From CAYSLU01 sp964431965 (GTDB taxonomy: Bacteria > Verrucomicrobiota > Kiritimatiellia > CAIKKV01 > CAYSLU01), in contig CAYSLU010000010.1 in the NCBI GenBank assembly GCA_964431965.1, positions 1-64,000 on the forward strand: a stretch of 64,000 nucleotides of DNA, read 5' to 3'. Below, piece by piece: positions 25,514-34,931 of the stretch (positions within the stretch are counted from its first letter, which is position 1; each line of letters opens with the position of its first letter). The notes below the pieces were generated by a model, which was not told the origin of the DNA, did no database searches, and was given only the letters and a program-made list of their open reading frames with translations. The translations under genes were made by a program, and so were the position numbers.

Positions 25514-26637
25514 ATGCACCCCATCGCCTGCTGGTGTTCATGACGCCCGGCACCGGGCTGGCCGACTGGCGCCGGGTCGGCGCGATCGAGCGCGAGCTCA
25601 AGCCGTACCGCGAGTATCTGCGGCGAGGCTGGGCGGTGACCCTGGCCGCGTCCGACCGGCCGGGAAACCGATTCGACGAGGCGGCCGGGATGAGCATCCG
25701 GCACGCGCCGCCCGAGCGGCTTCTGTTCGCGCTGGGATGGGCGCTGATGCGCCGGGCGATCCGTGCGGCCGACGTGATCAAGACCAACCAGAGCGTGAAT
25801 GCGTGGTGGTTTGTCCTCGCGGCCAGGGTGTGCCGACGGCCGATCGCACTGCGGTGCGGCTACGTCTTCGGGGAGTATCTCGAGACCACGCAGGGGCGCG
25901 ACGCGGCCTGCCGCTGGTACCAGGTCCGCGAAGGCTGGGCGTTCCGCCATGCCACCGCGTGCATCGTCCCGACGGATACGCTGAAGTCCTGGGTCTGCCG
26001 GCGCTACCGCGTCCCCGCGGAGCGCGTCCACACGGTCCCGAACTTCGTGGATACGGATGCGTTCGCCCGGACGCCGGGCTCCGTCCCCCGCAGCCGCTCC
26101 GTCATCCATGTCGGCACAATCTCTCCGGTGAAGAACCCGGAACTGCTCGTCCGAGCCTGCGCGAAGGCGGGCGCCGAACTGCTGACGTTCGTCGGCGACG
26201 GACCCGACGCGGCGAAGGTGCAGCGCCTGGCTGCGGAACTCGGCGTGCCGGCGGTCATCGCCGGCCGCATGCCGCATGCGCAGCTGCCCGCGATTCTCCG
26301 GAGCCACGCGGTCTACGTCCAGCCCTCGCTCCGGGAGGGACACTGCAAGTCGCTCACGGAGGCCATGGCGTGCGGCCTGGCGTGCGTGGGCACGGAGGTT
26401 CCGGGCATCGTGGACAGCATCCGCCACGAGCAGACCGGCTTGCTCTGCCGCCTGGATGCGGACGCCCTCGGATCCGCGATCCGCCGCCTCTTCGACGACG
26501 ACGCGCTGCGCCGACGCCTCGGCGAGAATGCCGCCGCCGTCGTGCGTGCGCAGTACGCCTTTCAGCCGGTGTTTGACCGTGAGTTCTCCGTCATGTCCTC
26601 GCTCGTGAAAGATCCTTCGAGGGTGCACGCGCCATGA
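25510..26637 (+). CDS. glycosyltransferase, GT4 type
   Basis: A 375-residue GT-B enzyme. The C-terminal half has VIHVGTISPVKNPELLVRA, FVGDGPDAAKVQRLA, and QPSLREGHCKSLTEAMACGLACVGTEVPGI, the GT4 donor-binding E-x7-E. The N-terminal acceptor half has the two-glycine-like opening LVFMTPGTGLADWRR. It is tightly coupled to both neighbours (ATGA overlaps). Confidence 0.9.
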   Translation: MNAPHRLLVFMTPGTGLADWRRVGAIERELKPYREYLRRGWAVTLAASDRPGNRFDEAAGMSIRHAPPERLLFALGWALMRRAIRAADVIKTNQSVNAWWFVLAARVCRRPIALRCGYVFGEYLETTQGRDAACRWYQVREGWAFRHATACIVPTDTLKSWVCRRYRVPAERVHTVPNFVDTDAFARTPGSVPRSRSVIHVGTISPVKNPELLVRACAKAGAELLTFVGDGPDAAKVQRLAAELGVPAVIAGRMPHAQLPAILRSHAVYVQPSLREGHCKSLTEAMACGLACVGTEVPGIVDSIRHEQTGLLCRLDADALGSAIRRLFDDDALRRRLGENAAAVVRAQYAFQPVFDREFSVMSSLVKDPSRVHAP

Positions 26638-27719
26638 GCCGCGCCGTCCGCATATCCGTGGTCATGGCCGTACGCCACTGCACCGCGTACCTGCAAGAGG
26701 CGCTGATGAGCGTCCTGGGCCAGACGTTCCCCGACTTCGAGGTCCTCGTGCTGGACGACGGCTCCACGGACGAAACCCCGGACATGGCGGAGGAGATGGC
26801 GGCCCGGGACGACCGGATTCGCGTCTGCCGCCAGGACAGGCACAGCATGGCCGAGACGCTCAACCGCGGCATCGCCATGGCCCGGGGCGAGCTGCTGGCG
26901 CGAATGGACGGCGACGACGTGTGCCTGCCGGAGCGATTCGAACGGCAGCTGCGCCACCTGCAGGCGAATCGCGACGTAGCCCTCGTCGGCACGCAGACCA
27001 TCCGGATCGACGAAAGCGGCACGCCCACCGGCACTACGCGCCTCCCCTTGACGGCACATCACATCCGGCAACAGCTCATGCGACGCAACGCCATCGCCCA
27101 TCCTTCGGCGATGATGCGGCGAGAGGCCGTCCTGGCGGTCAAGGGGTACCGGACTCAGTTCAGCGCGGCGCAGGACATTGACCTGTGGCTGCGACTGGCT
27201 GAGCGTTACGACCTGAACAACCTGCCCGGAGCCTGGATGAAGTACCGAATCCATCAGGTGCAGACCACGAGCGGAAGGCGAATGGAGCAGGTTCTCTGTG
27301 CGCTCGCGGCCCGCTGGTCGGCGGACTGCCGCCGCCGGGGCCTCCCCGACCCGGCGGCCCGCTTGCCTTCAGTCACCCGGACGACGCTCCTGGACGCGGG
27401 CTTTCCCGAGGAGCGGCTGAACCGCGCCGAGCTGGCCGTCATGGGGCTGTCCGTGAGGGAAGCGCTGGCCGCCCGGAACGGCGATGCGGTTACTGCGGCG
27501 CTGTCAGCCATGGAACAGGCCGTCCGTGCGCGCGGTCCGGATCCCTCATCCGACGCGGCGTGCGCGGTCGCCCGAATGCGCGTGGCCCTGGCAGAGCGCG
27601 ACTACGGCCGGGCCGTCACCGCCCTCGCCGGCGCCCTCTGGCACCCGCGGGCACTTCTGGCCGCGGCCCTGACCCCGATGGAAGATGCGGCGGCCTGGCC
27701 TCAATCTGCCCATGCGTGA
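26634..27719 (+). CDS. glycosyltransferase family 2
   Basis: A 361-residue GT-A enzyme: RISVVMAVRHCTAYLQEALMSVLGQTF at the start, VLDDGSTDET and the D-x-D-like MDGDDVCLPERFERQ. A middle AQDIDLWLRLAERY follows (acceptor and base region). The C-terminal 110 residues are helical and not part of the GT domain. It acts on the cytoplasmic face on lipid-linked sugar. Confidence 0.9.
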   Translation: MSRAVRISVVMAVRHCTAYLQEALMSVLGQTFPDFEVLVLDDGSTDETPDMAEEMAARDDRIRVCRQDRHSMAETLNRGIAMARGELLARMDGDDVCLPERFERQLRHLQANRDVALVGTQTIRIDESGTPTGTTRLPLTAHHIRQQLMRRNAIAHPSAMMRREAVLAVKGYRTQFSAAQDIDLWLRLAERYDLNNLPGAWMKYRIHQVQTTSGRRMEQVLCALAARWSADCRRRGLPDPAARLPSVTRTTLLDAGFPEERLNRAELAVMGLSVREALAARNGDAVTAALSAMEQAVRARGPDPSSDAACAVARMRVALAERDYGRAVTALAGALWHPRALLAAALTPMEDAAAWPQSAHA

Positions 27720-27852
27720 CACCCAACCCGAACTCGAGACGCTGGTGTTTTCAGAAATCGAATCGCTTCGCTCGGCCAGGTCGTCCCTGGGCCAGATTGC
27801 CGGCTTCGCTGTCGTGGCCATCGTCGTGTCGGATCGCAGCCGCCCCCGGTAG
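27712..27852 (+). CDS. possible small protein (46 residues), doubtful
   Basis: A short frame begins at an ATG overlapping the end of the GT2 gene by 8 bases and ends 12 bases before the FkbH-like gene. It has an acidic N-terminal helix (ELETLVFSEIESL) and a hydrophobic stretch (IAGFAVVAIVV) ending in basic residues. FkbH-like proteins usually have an acyl carrier protein beside them, but this peptide has no DSL phosphopantetheine site, so it is not one. It fills an otherwise empty 145-base space in a locus where genes overlap. It may be a small membrane-associated partner or not be translated at all. Confidence 0.3.
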   Translation: MRDTQPELETLVFSEIESLRSARSSLGQIAGFAVVAIVVSDRSRPR

Positions 27853-27864
27853 AGCACGCCCGCC

Positions 27865-29454
27865 ATGTTTCCAAACAAGATCAAGTGCGTGATATGGGAC
27901 CTCGATGACACGCTGTGGAGCGGGACGCTGGCCGAGCGGGAGGCCGTTCAGCCCCGCGCCGAAATCACCGCGCTCATTCCCCGCCTCGACGCGAAGGGCA
28001 TCGTCAACTCGATCTGCTCCAAGAACGAGGAAGAGGATGCGCTCAGGGAGCTCGACAGGCTCCGGCTTCGGGCCTACTTCGTCTTTCCGGCCATCCGCTT
28101 CGCCCCCAAGGGCGCCAGCGTCAAGGCCATCGTGGAGAGCCTCCAACTGCGCGCCGCGAACGTGCTGTTCGTCGATGACAACCCGGCGAACCGGAACGAG
28201 GTGGCCTACTACAATCCGGACATCATGGTGGCCGACGCGAACGACGAGTCGTTCCTGGCGCAGATGCGGGAGCTGATCGATACGACCCACGGCCATTCGC
28301 GCCTGGAGCAGTACCGCGTGCTCGAGCAGAAGCACGGCGCCCGTCAGCGCTACCCCAGCAACGAGGCGTTTCTTCGCGAGAGCGGCGTGACCGCCTGCCT
28401 CCTCCGCAATCCGGCGGACCTGACCTACAAGGACCGCATCGTGGAACTGGTCAACCGCAGCAACCAGCTGAATTTCACGAAGAGCCGGTTCCCGACGGAC
28501 GCTCAGTTCCAGGCGTATGCGGAGCGGGCGGACATCGTGCACGGCTGCGTGTTTGCGTACGACCGATACGGGGACTACGGGCTCGTCGGCTTCTTCGCCT
28601 TCAACGAGTCCACCCGGAAGCGCGCGCTGGAGCACTTCGTGTTCTCATGCCGGATCATGAACATGGGCATCGAGCAAGCCGTCTACGCCGACCTCCGCAG
28701 GCGGTTCAGCCTCCGGCCCCTGCCCCCCCTGGAAGCGCACGCGACGGATCCGTCCTTTGTCACCCTCATCCACGAGCTTGACGCACACCTCCGGGACTAC
28801 GTGCGGAAGAGCATGGATGCGCCGGAGCGGTACCGCACCTCCATAATCGCCGGGTGCACCGCGGGCGTGATCGATCACTACCTGCCGGCGGCGCTCAGGC
28901 CCGCGCGGCACGACCTGTACCACCTCGAGGACTCGGGGCGCACGATTGATGGCGTGGATACGATCGTCTATGCCGTCTACGGCGACTATGGCAGCGACGC
29001 CTGGGAGCACCTGGCGTTCTCCTATCCGCGATTCCGATCCCATCTGGCGGCGTTTCTCGATGCGAATGCGCATGGCCGGGTGGTGCTGATGCTCGCTTCA
29101 GAGAGGCCGATTCCCCACGGCAAGCGGGCGGACGCCATCGCGAAAGTCCGAGGCGGACTGTCCGACGTCTACCGCGGAAAGACCCGCCGCCGGATGATCC
29201 GCTGCAACGCCATCGTCCGGGAGCTGTGCGCCGGCAGGCCCGATGTCTGCCTGATGAATTCGGGCGACTACGTCCTCGACCCCCGGGAGCAGATCGATCC
29301 GCGCCACTTCGAGCGCATCGTCATCCAGCGGATGTGCGAGGCCATTCCGGGCGCGAACCCGGACCGGGAGCCGCACGCCCGGGCGCCCGCGGCGGCCGAG
29401 GCGTTCGCCCGGCCCGGCGCCGCCGGGCCGGCCCGGGAACGGACAAGCCCGTGA
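27865..29454 (+). CDS. FkbH-like HAD-superfamily protein (HAD-IIIC)
   Basis: A 529-residue protein. It opens with the HAD motif CVIWDLDDTLWSGTL (Asp12 nucleophile, Asp14), followed by SKNEEEDAL and LFVDDNPANRNEV. The middle (about 150-300) has the acyltransferase-like part NRSNQLNFTKSRF and AYDRYGDYGLVGFFAF. Both are typical of FkbH, which loads glyceryl or similar acyl groups from glycolysis intermediates onto a carrier. The C-terminal 200 residues (YAVYGDYGSDAWEHLAF, VVLMLASERP) are not recognised; they may be an SGNH-like module. No acyl carrier protein is seen nearby. It may supply an acyl decoration of the polymer. Confidence 0.8.
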   Translation: MFPNKIKCVIWDLDDTLWSGTLAEREAVQPRAEITALIPRLDAKGIVNSICSKNEEEDALRELDRLRLRAYFVFPAIRFAPKGASVKAIVESLQLRAANVLFVDDNPANRNEVAYYNPDIMVADANDESFLAQMRELIDTTHGHSRLEQYRVLEQKHGARQRYPSNEAFLRESGVTACLLRNPADLTYKDRIVELVNRSNQLNFTKSRFPTDAQFQAYAERADIVHGCVFAYDRYGDYGLVGFFAFNESTRKRALEHFVFSCRIMNMGIEQAVYADLRRRFSLRPLPPLEAHATDPSFVTLIHELDAHLRDYVRKSMDAPERYRTSIIAGCTAGVIDHYLPAALRPARHDLYHLEDSGRTIDGVDTIVYAVYGDYGSDAWEHLAFSYPRFRSHLAAFLDANAHGRVVLMLASERPIPHGKRADAIAKVRGGLSDVYRGKTRRRMIRCNAIVRELCAGRPDVCLMNSGDYVLDPREQIDPRHFERIVIQRMCEAIPGANPDREPHARAPAAAEAFARPGAAGPARERTSP

Positions 29455-30650
29455 ACGTTCTTACGATCACATCCTGCTACCCGGTCGAGCACAGCCCGGC
29501 CGACGGCATCTTCGTCCGGAGCCAGTGCGAGGCCTTGGCCGCCGCCGGCGCCACCGTTACCGTATTTTCCCCGCGGCCCTGGGTGCCGCCCGGATTCCAG
29601 TGGCTCTCCGACAAGTGGCGAACGTATCGGAGCACCCCGACGTTCTACCGCCTGAACGATATCCCCGTGCACCGCCCCCGCTACCTCTCCCCCCCCCGCT
29701 CCGACCTGTGGATGCCGGTCCACCGCCAGTACGTGCGCGCCGCCGCCGGCGCGGTTGAGCCGCCGGACATCATCCACGCCCACTTCGCCTATCCCGGCGG
29801 CGTCGCTGGCGTGCAGCTGGCCGCCCGATGGAACGTGCCCCTGGTACTCACGCTGCACGGAGACGATGTCCACGTACACCCCGAGAAGTACGGCCGGCTC
29901 CGCCGGGCCCTCCTCTACGGAGTCACGAACGCGGACATGGTCGTGGCCGTGAGCGAGGCGCTCGCCGACCGTACGGCTCAGCTCACGAGGCGACGCCCCA
30001 CGGTGGCTCCGATCGGCATCAACTTGGGCGTCTTCACCCCCAGCTGCACTCAGGCGGAGGCCCGACGAACGCTGGGGCTGCCCGCGGACCGCTGGATCGT
30101 TCTGCACTTGGGCCGTCTCGTTGAGGAGAAGGGCATCCGCGATCTGCTCGCCGCGCTGACCACAATGAACGCCTTCGGCGGCCTGGGAGTGTTTGTCGGA
30201 CAGGGACCGCTGACGGATGCGGTCCGAGCCGCGCCAGGATGCATGGTCACGGGTGTCCAGCCCAACGAGCGCGTCCCGCTCTTCCTGCGGGCAGCGGACG
30301 TGTTCGTCCTCCCGTCCTACTCGGAGGGCATGCCCACCGTCTTGGTCGAGGCCGGCGCGGCCGGCCTGCCGGTGGTTGCGACGGCCGTCGGCGGTATCCC
30401 GGAGCTGCTGGGCCGGGATCGCGGGTTGCTCGTGCCGCCGCGCGACGCCCGCGCCCTCGCCGCGGCCATGCTCGAAGTCCAGCGCGACCCGGCCGGAGCC
30501 AAGGCCCGGGCGGCGCACCTGAAGGCACGCGTGCTGGATGTGTATGATGTCGGTCGAAATGCCAGCGCGCTCATGAGCTCCTATGCGGATCTGATCCGGG
30601 CTCGAGCGCCGCGCCATCGGACGGGAAGGCGGGGGCGCTCATGCACGTGA
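29451..30650 (+). CDS. glycosyltransferase, GT4 type
   Basis: A 399-residue GT-B enzyme starting at GTG. It has HSPADGIFVRSQCEALAA, HAHFAYPGGVAG, LTLHGDDVHVHP, then VLHLGRLVEEKGIRDLLAAL and SYSEGMPTVLVEAGAAGLPVVATAVGGIPELL (GT4 donor site). A run of nine Cs (29689-29697) is in frame. It overlaps the FkbH-like gene by GTGA and the next gene by 10 bases. Confidence 0.92.
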   Translation: MNVLTITSCYPVEHSPADGIFVRSQCEALAAAGATVTVFSPRPWVPPGFQWLSDKWRTYRSTPTFYRLNDIPVHRPRYLSPPRSDLWMPVHRQYVRAAAGAVEPPDIIHAHFAYPGGVAGVQLAARWNVPLVLTLHGDDVHVHPEKYGRLRRALLYGVTNADMVVAVSEALADRTAQLTRRRPTVAPIGINLGVFTPSCTQAEARRTLGLPADRWIVLHLGRLVEEKGIRDLLAALTTMNAFGGLGVFVGQGPLTDAVRAAPGCMVTGVQPNERVPLFLRAADVFVLPSYSEGMPTVLVEAGAAGLPVVATAVGGIPELLGRDRGLLVPPRDARALAAAMLEVQRDPAGAKARAAHLKARVLDVYDVGRNASALMSSYADLIRARAPRHRTGRRGRSCT

Positions 30651-31492
30651 TCGTCTCGAGCCACGCGCTGGGTGATCTCCCGAGCGTGATCGGGTGTATC
30701 GGCCTGCTCTCGCCGCCGCCCGCCTCAGTCGTCGTGAGCTGCGACGGCGTGAGCGACGACGTCGCGCGGTTCGTGCGCGATGTCCGCCCCCGGGTTTCCT
30801 GCCCCGTCGTCCTGGTCCAACGGCCCCACAAGGGGATCGCCCGGCGGGGGCAGACGCGAAACAACGGCGTACGAGCCATACGGGCCTCCGTGGCGGAGTC
30901 CGAGATGCTCTACTTCCTCGACGGAGACGTCTGCCCGGATCGGCGTCACTTTGAGGCCGTGCGGACCGCCGGCCGGGCCTGCGACGTCCTGATCGGCCGC
31001 GTCATCCGGCTGCCCGCTGCAGCCTCGGACGCTTTCCGATCAGGGCTTCACGGTGCCGACCCGTTCCGCCTGTCCTTCGCGCAGCGGATCGCATTCGCCC
31101 GGAAGGTCGGCAAGGCGAAAGTCGCCTGCTGGCTGCGTCAGTCGGACCGCCCCTGGATCCGCGCGCGCCTGCCGCCGTACTGGCCGGACTTGCGGTCCGG
31201 CAACTTCGCGGTGCGGGCGGGCTCGTTCCTCCGTGTGAACGGCTTCGACGAAGCCATGCTGGGATGGGGAGGCGAGGACAGCGACCTGGGGCTGCGGCTG
31301 TACGGATCGGGCGCGCACGTCACCACGTTCCCCTGGGGGTGCGCGGCGTTCCACCTGTGGCATAGGTCCGCCTCGGGGCCGCTGCCCGACGCGCGCCTGA
31401 ACGAGCGCCGCTCCAGCGCCGACTGCCGGGCAACCCACGGGCTTGACGCCCCCTTCGATCAGGCGGATTCCGAGCTTCAGATCATGCGGTGA
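30641..31492 (+). CDS. glycosyltransferase, GT-A type (family 2-like)
   Basis: A 283-residue protein with GT2-like features: a VVVSCDGVSDDVARF strand, MLYFLDGDVCPDRRHF (D-x-D), and FDEAMLGWGGEDSDLGLRLYGSG, the E-D-x-D-L pattern of galactosyltransferase-like GT2 C-terminal regions. The N-terminus MHVIVSSHALGD starts 10 bases inside the previous gene. Confidence 0.82.
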   Translation: MHVIVSSHALGDLPSVIGCIGLLSPPPASVVVSCDGVSDDVARFVRDVRPRVSCPVVLVQRPHKGIARRGQTRNNGVRAIRASVAESEMLYFLDGDVCPDRRHFEAVRTAGRACDVLIGRVIRLPAAASDAFRSGLHGADPFRLSFAQRIAFARKVGKAKVACWLRQSDRPWIRARLPPYWPDLRSGNFAVRAGSFLRVNGFDEAMLGWGGEDSDLGLRLYGSGAHVTTFPWGCAAFHLWHRSASGPLPDARLNERRSSADCRATHGLDAPFDQADSELQIMR

Positions 31493-31524
31493 GCCGGCCG
31501 GACCCGCGAAGGACGACGACAGAT

Positions 31525-32388
31525 ATGAACGCCAGACACGTCATCATCACCGCGGACGACTACGGCATGTGCGACTCCGTGAATGCCGCCATCGACGCGT
31601 GCATCGAGCGGCGCTCGGTCACGTCCACGAACGTCATGGTGAACATGCCGTCCCGCGATGCGGCCGGCACCTTCCGCCGGCGGTTTCCGCGCGTCCCCCT
31701 CGGCTTGCACTGGACGCTCAGCCAGGGCCGGCCCGTCCTGCCCCCCGCACGCGTCGCGACGTTGGTGGATCGGGGCGGATCGTTCCACCCGGCTGCGGAG
31801 TTCCGGCGTCGCTGGACCACCGGCCGACTCTCCGCGACCGAGATCACGGCCGAGCTCCGCGCCCAGCACCGCGCCTTTGTGGAGCTGGCCGGTCCGCCGG
31901 ACTACTGGAACACCCACGAGAACACGCACGTCTTTCCCGGCCTGTTCCCCCTATTCGTGCGCACTGGACTCGACTGCGGCATCCGGGCCATGCGCTGCCA
32001 CCGCCGAATCGTCGTGCCGGTCCGGGGCTCGGCCGCGGCCCACCTGATCCGCCACCCCGTGTTCCTCGCGAAGGGGCTGCTCATCGGCCTGTACAGCCAG
32101 TGGGCCGAACGGCTCTCGGTATGGATGCCGCGGGGGCTAATCTGTGCGCCGGGGTTCGACCGGTACACGGAGATCGCGCAAATACTGGCCTCCCCCGCCC
32201 TCTCCGAGCCGACTCAACCGGTGGAGTTCGTAGTGCATCCCTCCATTGCACCCGAAGCGCAGCTGTTCGGGGCCCTGGTCGAGACGCGCGTTGCCGAGTA
32301 CCGAATGCTCACCGACAGCGGCCTCGAGCGCTCCCTGGCGCAATCCGGCGTGACGCTGTGCACCTATCCACAGATTGGCCTGACATGA
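31525..32388 (+). CDS. ChbG/YdjC-like carbohydrate deacetylase
   Basis: A 287-residue protein with the YdjC metal-site pattern: HVIITADDYGMCDSVNAAI (Asp pair), LGLHWTLSQGRPV (His) and NTHENTHVFPGLFPLF (His-x-x-x-His-like). Family members deacetylate N-acetyl groups of oligosaccharides, so this one may deacetylate an amino sugar of the repeat unit. Start 31525 is chosen because it begins at the first strand. The in-frame GTG at 31489 would overlap the upstream stop and add 12 residues. The stop overlaps the next gene by ATGA. Confidence 0.82.
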   Translation: MNARHVIITADDYGMCDSVNAAIDACIERRSVTSTNVMVNMPSRDAAGTFRRRFPRVPLGLHWTLSQGRPVLPPARVATLVDRGGSFHPAAEFRRRWTTGRLSATEITAELRAQHRAFVELAGPPDYWNTHENTHVFPGLFPLFVRTGLDCGIRAMRCHRRIVVPVRGSAAAHLIRHPVFLAKGLLIGLYSQWAERLSVWMPRGLICAPGFDRYTEIAQILASPALSEPTQPVEFVVHPSIAPEAQLFGALVETRVAEYRMLTDSGLERSLAQSGVTLCTYPQIGLT

Positions 32389-33812
32389 AGAGCCGCGACT
32401 GGAAGATGGAGCTGTACGGGGCGCTGCCGGTGCCGCTGCAGGAGTGGGCGCTATCGGTCTATGCCCGGCATCTGGACGATCTCTACTACGGACCGGTCTT
32501 TGAACAGACGGTTCACGAGATCACCCGGCGTCGCTTCGAGTCGCCAGCCGCCGTCCGGTCGTGGCAGGACGCCCGGCTGGCGGGCGTGCTGGAAGCAGCG
32601 CGCCGGCACGTGCCCTACTACCGGACGACGCTGGCCGGCCACCCGCCGATCCGGTCGCGGGACCTGCTCACGGCCGTTCCGCTGCTGGACAAGCAGCAGC
32701 TTCGGCAACGCGAGGGCGAGTTCATGGACGATCGGTTCGCGAGCCTGAAACTGCACACGGACAGGACCAGCGGCACGACCGGCACGTCACTGAAGATATC
32801 GTGGGACCCGGACTCCCTGCAGCGGTTCTGGGCCGCGCACGAGGTCCGAGTTCGCCGGGCGGTCGGCGTCGACCGGTTCACCCCTCGGGCCATGCTGGGG
32901 GGGCGGCCAGTGGTACCCGGAGGCACCTCGAGGCCGCCCTTCTGGCGCTACAACCGACACTGGAAGCAGCTGTATCTGTCGAGCTACCACATTTCGCGGC
33001 GCACGACGCAGGGCTATGTGGATGCCATCCGACGGGCGGGCTGCGTCTGGATGACGGGGTACGGGTCCGCGATCGCCGCGCTGGCCGAGAACGCCATGGC
33101 GGAGGGCGTTCGTCCGCTCCGGCTGAAGGCGGTCGTGGTCAGCGGCGACACCCTCCACCCGGGAATGCGCCGGTGCATCGAATCGTTCTTCGACTGCCGC
33201 TGCTACGATCAGTACGGGCAGTGCGAAGGCGTGTGCTGGATCATGGAATGCGCGCAGGGGCGCATGCATGTCGCGCCTGAGTTCGGCATCCTCGAGATTC
33301 TCGACGAGAGCGGCAAGCCCTCCCCGCCCGGCGTTCCCGGGGAGTTGGTGGCGACCGGCTTGCTCAACTCCTGCATGCCGCTGATCCGCTACAGAACCGG
33401 CGATGAAGCGGCGTGGTCGCCCGACCCGACTTGCGCGTGCGGGCAGCCATTCCCCATCGTGGAGCGGCTGGAAGGGCGGGTCGACGACTACCTCGTCACG
33501 ACGGACGGGCGGCTCATCGGCCGCCTGTCGACCGCCATGAAGGGAAGCCCCGCCATCCACTCGGCGCAGATCGTCCAGGACCGGCCCGGCCATGCCTACC
33601 TTCTGGTCAAGCCCGGCGTCTCCTATCGGCCCGAGGATGCCGAGGTCGTGAAGGCCGACATTCTCCGCCGGATCGGCTCCTTTGCGATCGACGCCCTGGA
33701 GGTCGAGGACATCCCCCGGACGCCGGCGGGCAAGACGCGGCTCGTCGTGCGCCTGACGGAAGCGCAGCCGTGGCATGAGTCGTACCGGGCGCTGCTCGAC
33801 CGCCGCCCGTGA
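32385..33812 (+). CDS. PaaK-like adenylate-forming enzyme (phenylacetate-CoA ligase/CapK family)
   Basis: A 475-residue AMP-forming ligase-like protein with the P-loop TSGTTGTSLKISW, the aromatic YDQYGQCEG region (adenylate binding), YRTGDEAAW and a small C-terminal domain (DIPRTPAGKTRLVV, with the catalytic Lys). It is of the CapK group that sits in capsule and exopolysaccharide loci. Its substrate there is not established; it may activate an acyl or amino-acyl group for attachment to a sugar. It may act with the FkbH-like protein, but no carrier protein is visible. Confidence 0.85.
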   Translation: MKSRDWKMELYGALPVPLQEWALSVYARHLDDLYYGPVFEQTVHEITRRRFESPAAVRSWQDARLAGVLEAARRHVPYYRTTLAGHPPIRSRDLLTAVPLLDKQQLRQREGEFMDDRFASLKLHTDRTSGTTGTSLKISWDPDSLQRFWAAHEVRVRRAVGVDRFTPRAMLGGRPVVPGGTSRPPFWRYNRHWKQLYLSSYHISRRTTQGYVDAIRRAGCVWMTGYGSAIAALAENAMAEGVRPLRLKAVVVSGDTLHPGMRRCIESFFDCRCYDQYGQCEGVCWIMECAQGRMHVAPEFGILEILDESGKPSPPGVPGELVATGLLNSCMPLIRYRTGDEAAWSPDPTCACGQPFPIVERLEGRVDDYLVTTDGRLIGRLSTAMKGSPAIHSAQIVQDRPGHAYLLVKPGVSYRPEDAEVVKADILRRIGSFAIDALEVEDIPRTPAGKTRLVVRLTEAQPWHESYRALLDRRP

Positions 33813-33868
33813 GGTCGCGCGGGTTCGTCCGCATCTGCAGAGCCGGCAGCCCTCCGTCCGTTCGCGCG

Positions 33869-33874
33869 TATAGA
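33869..33874 (+). promoter_or_regulatory. possible internal -10 box (TATAGA)
   Basis: TATAGA lies in the 84-base space between the PaaK-like gene and the next glycosyltransferase, the longest break in the polysaccharide genes between 21 and 37 kb. No good -35 box is seen at the right distance, so this is a weak call. AGGAAG before the following ATG is an ordinary ribosome-binding site. Confidence 0.22.
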
Positions 33875-33896
33875 TCCAATCGCCAGGAAGCAGGCT

Positions 33897-34931
33897 ATGA
33901 CTGACCGTGACCCTGTACGTGTGTCCGTCGTGCTGCCGTGCCGGAACGAGCAGCGCTACATCCAGGACTGCCTGGCCGGCATTCTCCATCAGGATGTGCC
34001 GCCGGGCGGTCTTGAGGTCATCGTCGCCGACGGCCTGTCGGACGATGGCACAACCGACACGCTCGCGGCTCTATCGCGCGCCGATCGCCGCATCCGCGTC
34101 ATCACCAATGGCGGCCGCATTGTCTCGACCGGGCTCAACGCCGCCATCCGCGAAGCGAAAGGCGAGATCATCATCCGGATGGACGCCCACACGCGTTACG
34201 CCCCGGACTACGTGTCGGAGTGCGTCCGGACACTGGTCGAAACCGGGGCCGACAACGTCGGGGGCCCCTGGCAAGCGCGCGGCGAGTCGTACCTGCAGTC
34301 GGCAATCGCCGTGGCCTTTCAGTCGCCCTTCTCATCAGGCGGCGCCGGCTCGCACCGCATGGACTACGAGGGGCCGGTCGATTCGGTCTACCTGGGCTGC
34401 TGGCGCAAGGACACGCTGCTGCGGATCGGACTGTTCGACGAGTCGCTGGTCCGCAATCAGGACGACGAGCTGAACCTGCGGCTGGTTCGCGCCGGCGGAA
34501 CCGTCTGGCAGTCGCCGGCCATCCGCTCATGGTACTGCCCGCGGTCGTCGCTCCGGTCGCTCTTCCGGCAGTACATGCAGTACGGCTACTGGAAGGTGCG
34601 GGTGATCCAGAAGCACCACCTCCCCGCGTCCATCCGGCACGTGGTCCCCGGCGGGTTCGTCGCGTCGCTCCTGCTGCTGACGCTCGCGGCTCCGTGGATG
34701 CGCTACGGATGGTTGATGCCGGCGGCCCTGCTCGGGCTGTACGCCGGCGCGGGCCTGGCCGCGTCACTCATCGCCTGCCGCGACCGCGGACACTGGAAGC
34801 ACCTCCCCGTCATGCCCCTGGTCTTCGCCAGCTATCACTTCGGGTATGGCTGGGGCTTTCTGAGGGGCGCGGTTGACTTCCTCCTGCTGGGAAAGCGAGG
34901 GCGGAAAGCCTTGGAGAAGCTCACACGATGA
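33897..34931 (+). CDS. glycosyltransferase family 2, ExoA-like, with C-terminal membrane helices
   Basis: A 344-residue enzyme: VSVVLPCRNEQRYIQDCL, VIVADGLSDDGTTD, IIIRMDAHTRYAPDYV (D-x-H form of D-x-D), LGCWRKDTLLRIGLFDESLVRNQDDELNLRL and RSLFRQYMQYGYWK. Three hydrophobic segments at about 250-325 anchor it in the inner membrane. The layout matches ExoA-type transferases of succinoglycan synthesis. It overlaps the next gene by ATGA. Confidence 0.9.
   Translation: MTDRDPVRVSVVLPCRNEQRYIQDCLAGILHQDVPPGGLEVIVADGLSDDGTTDTLAALSRADRRIRVITNGGRIVSTGLNAAIREAKGEIIIRMDAHTRYAPDYVSECVRTLVETGADNVGGPWQARGESYLQSAIAVAFQSPFSSGGAGSHRMDYEGPVDSVYLGCWRKDTLLRIGLFDESLVRNQDDELNLRLVRAGGTVWQSPAIRSWYCPRSSLRSLFRQYMQYGYWKVRVIQKHHLPASIRHVVPGGFVASLLLLTLAAPWMRYGWLMPAALLGLYAGAGLAASLIACRDRGHWKHLPVMPLVFASYHFGYGWGFLRGAVDFLLLGKRGRKALEKLTR

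Noticed and set aside
27712..27852. Acyl carrier protein for the FkbH-like enzyme
   Set aside because: Only 46 residues and no DSL serine, so it cannot carry a phosphopantetheine arm. It is kept only as a doubtful small frame.
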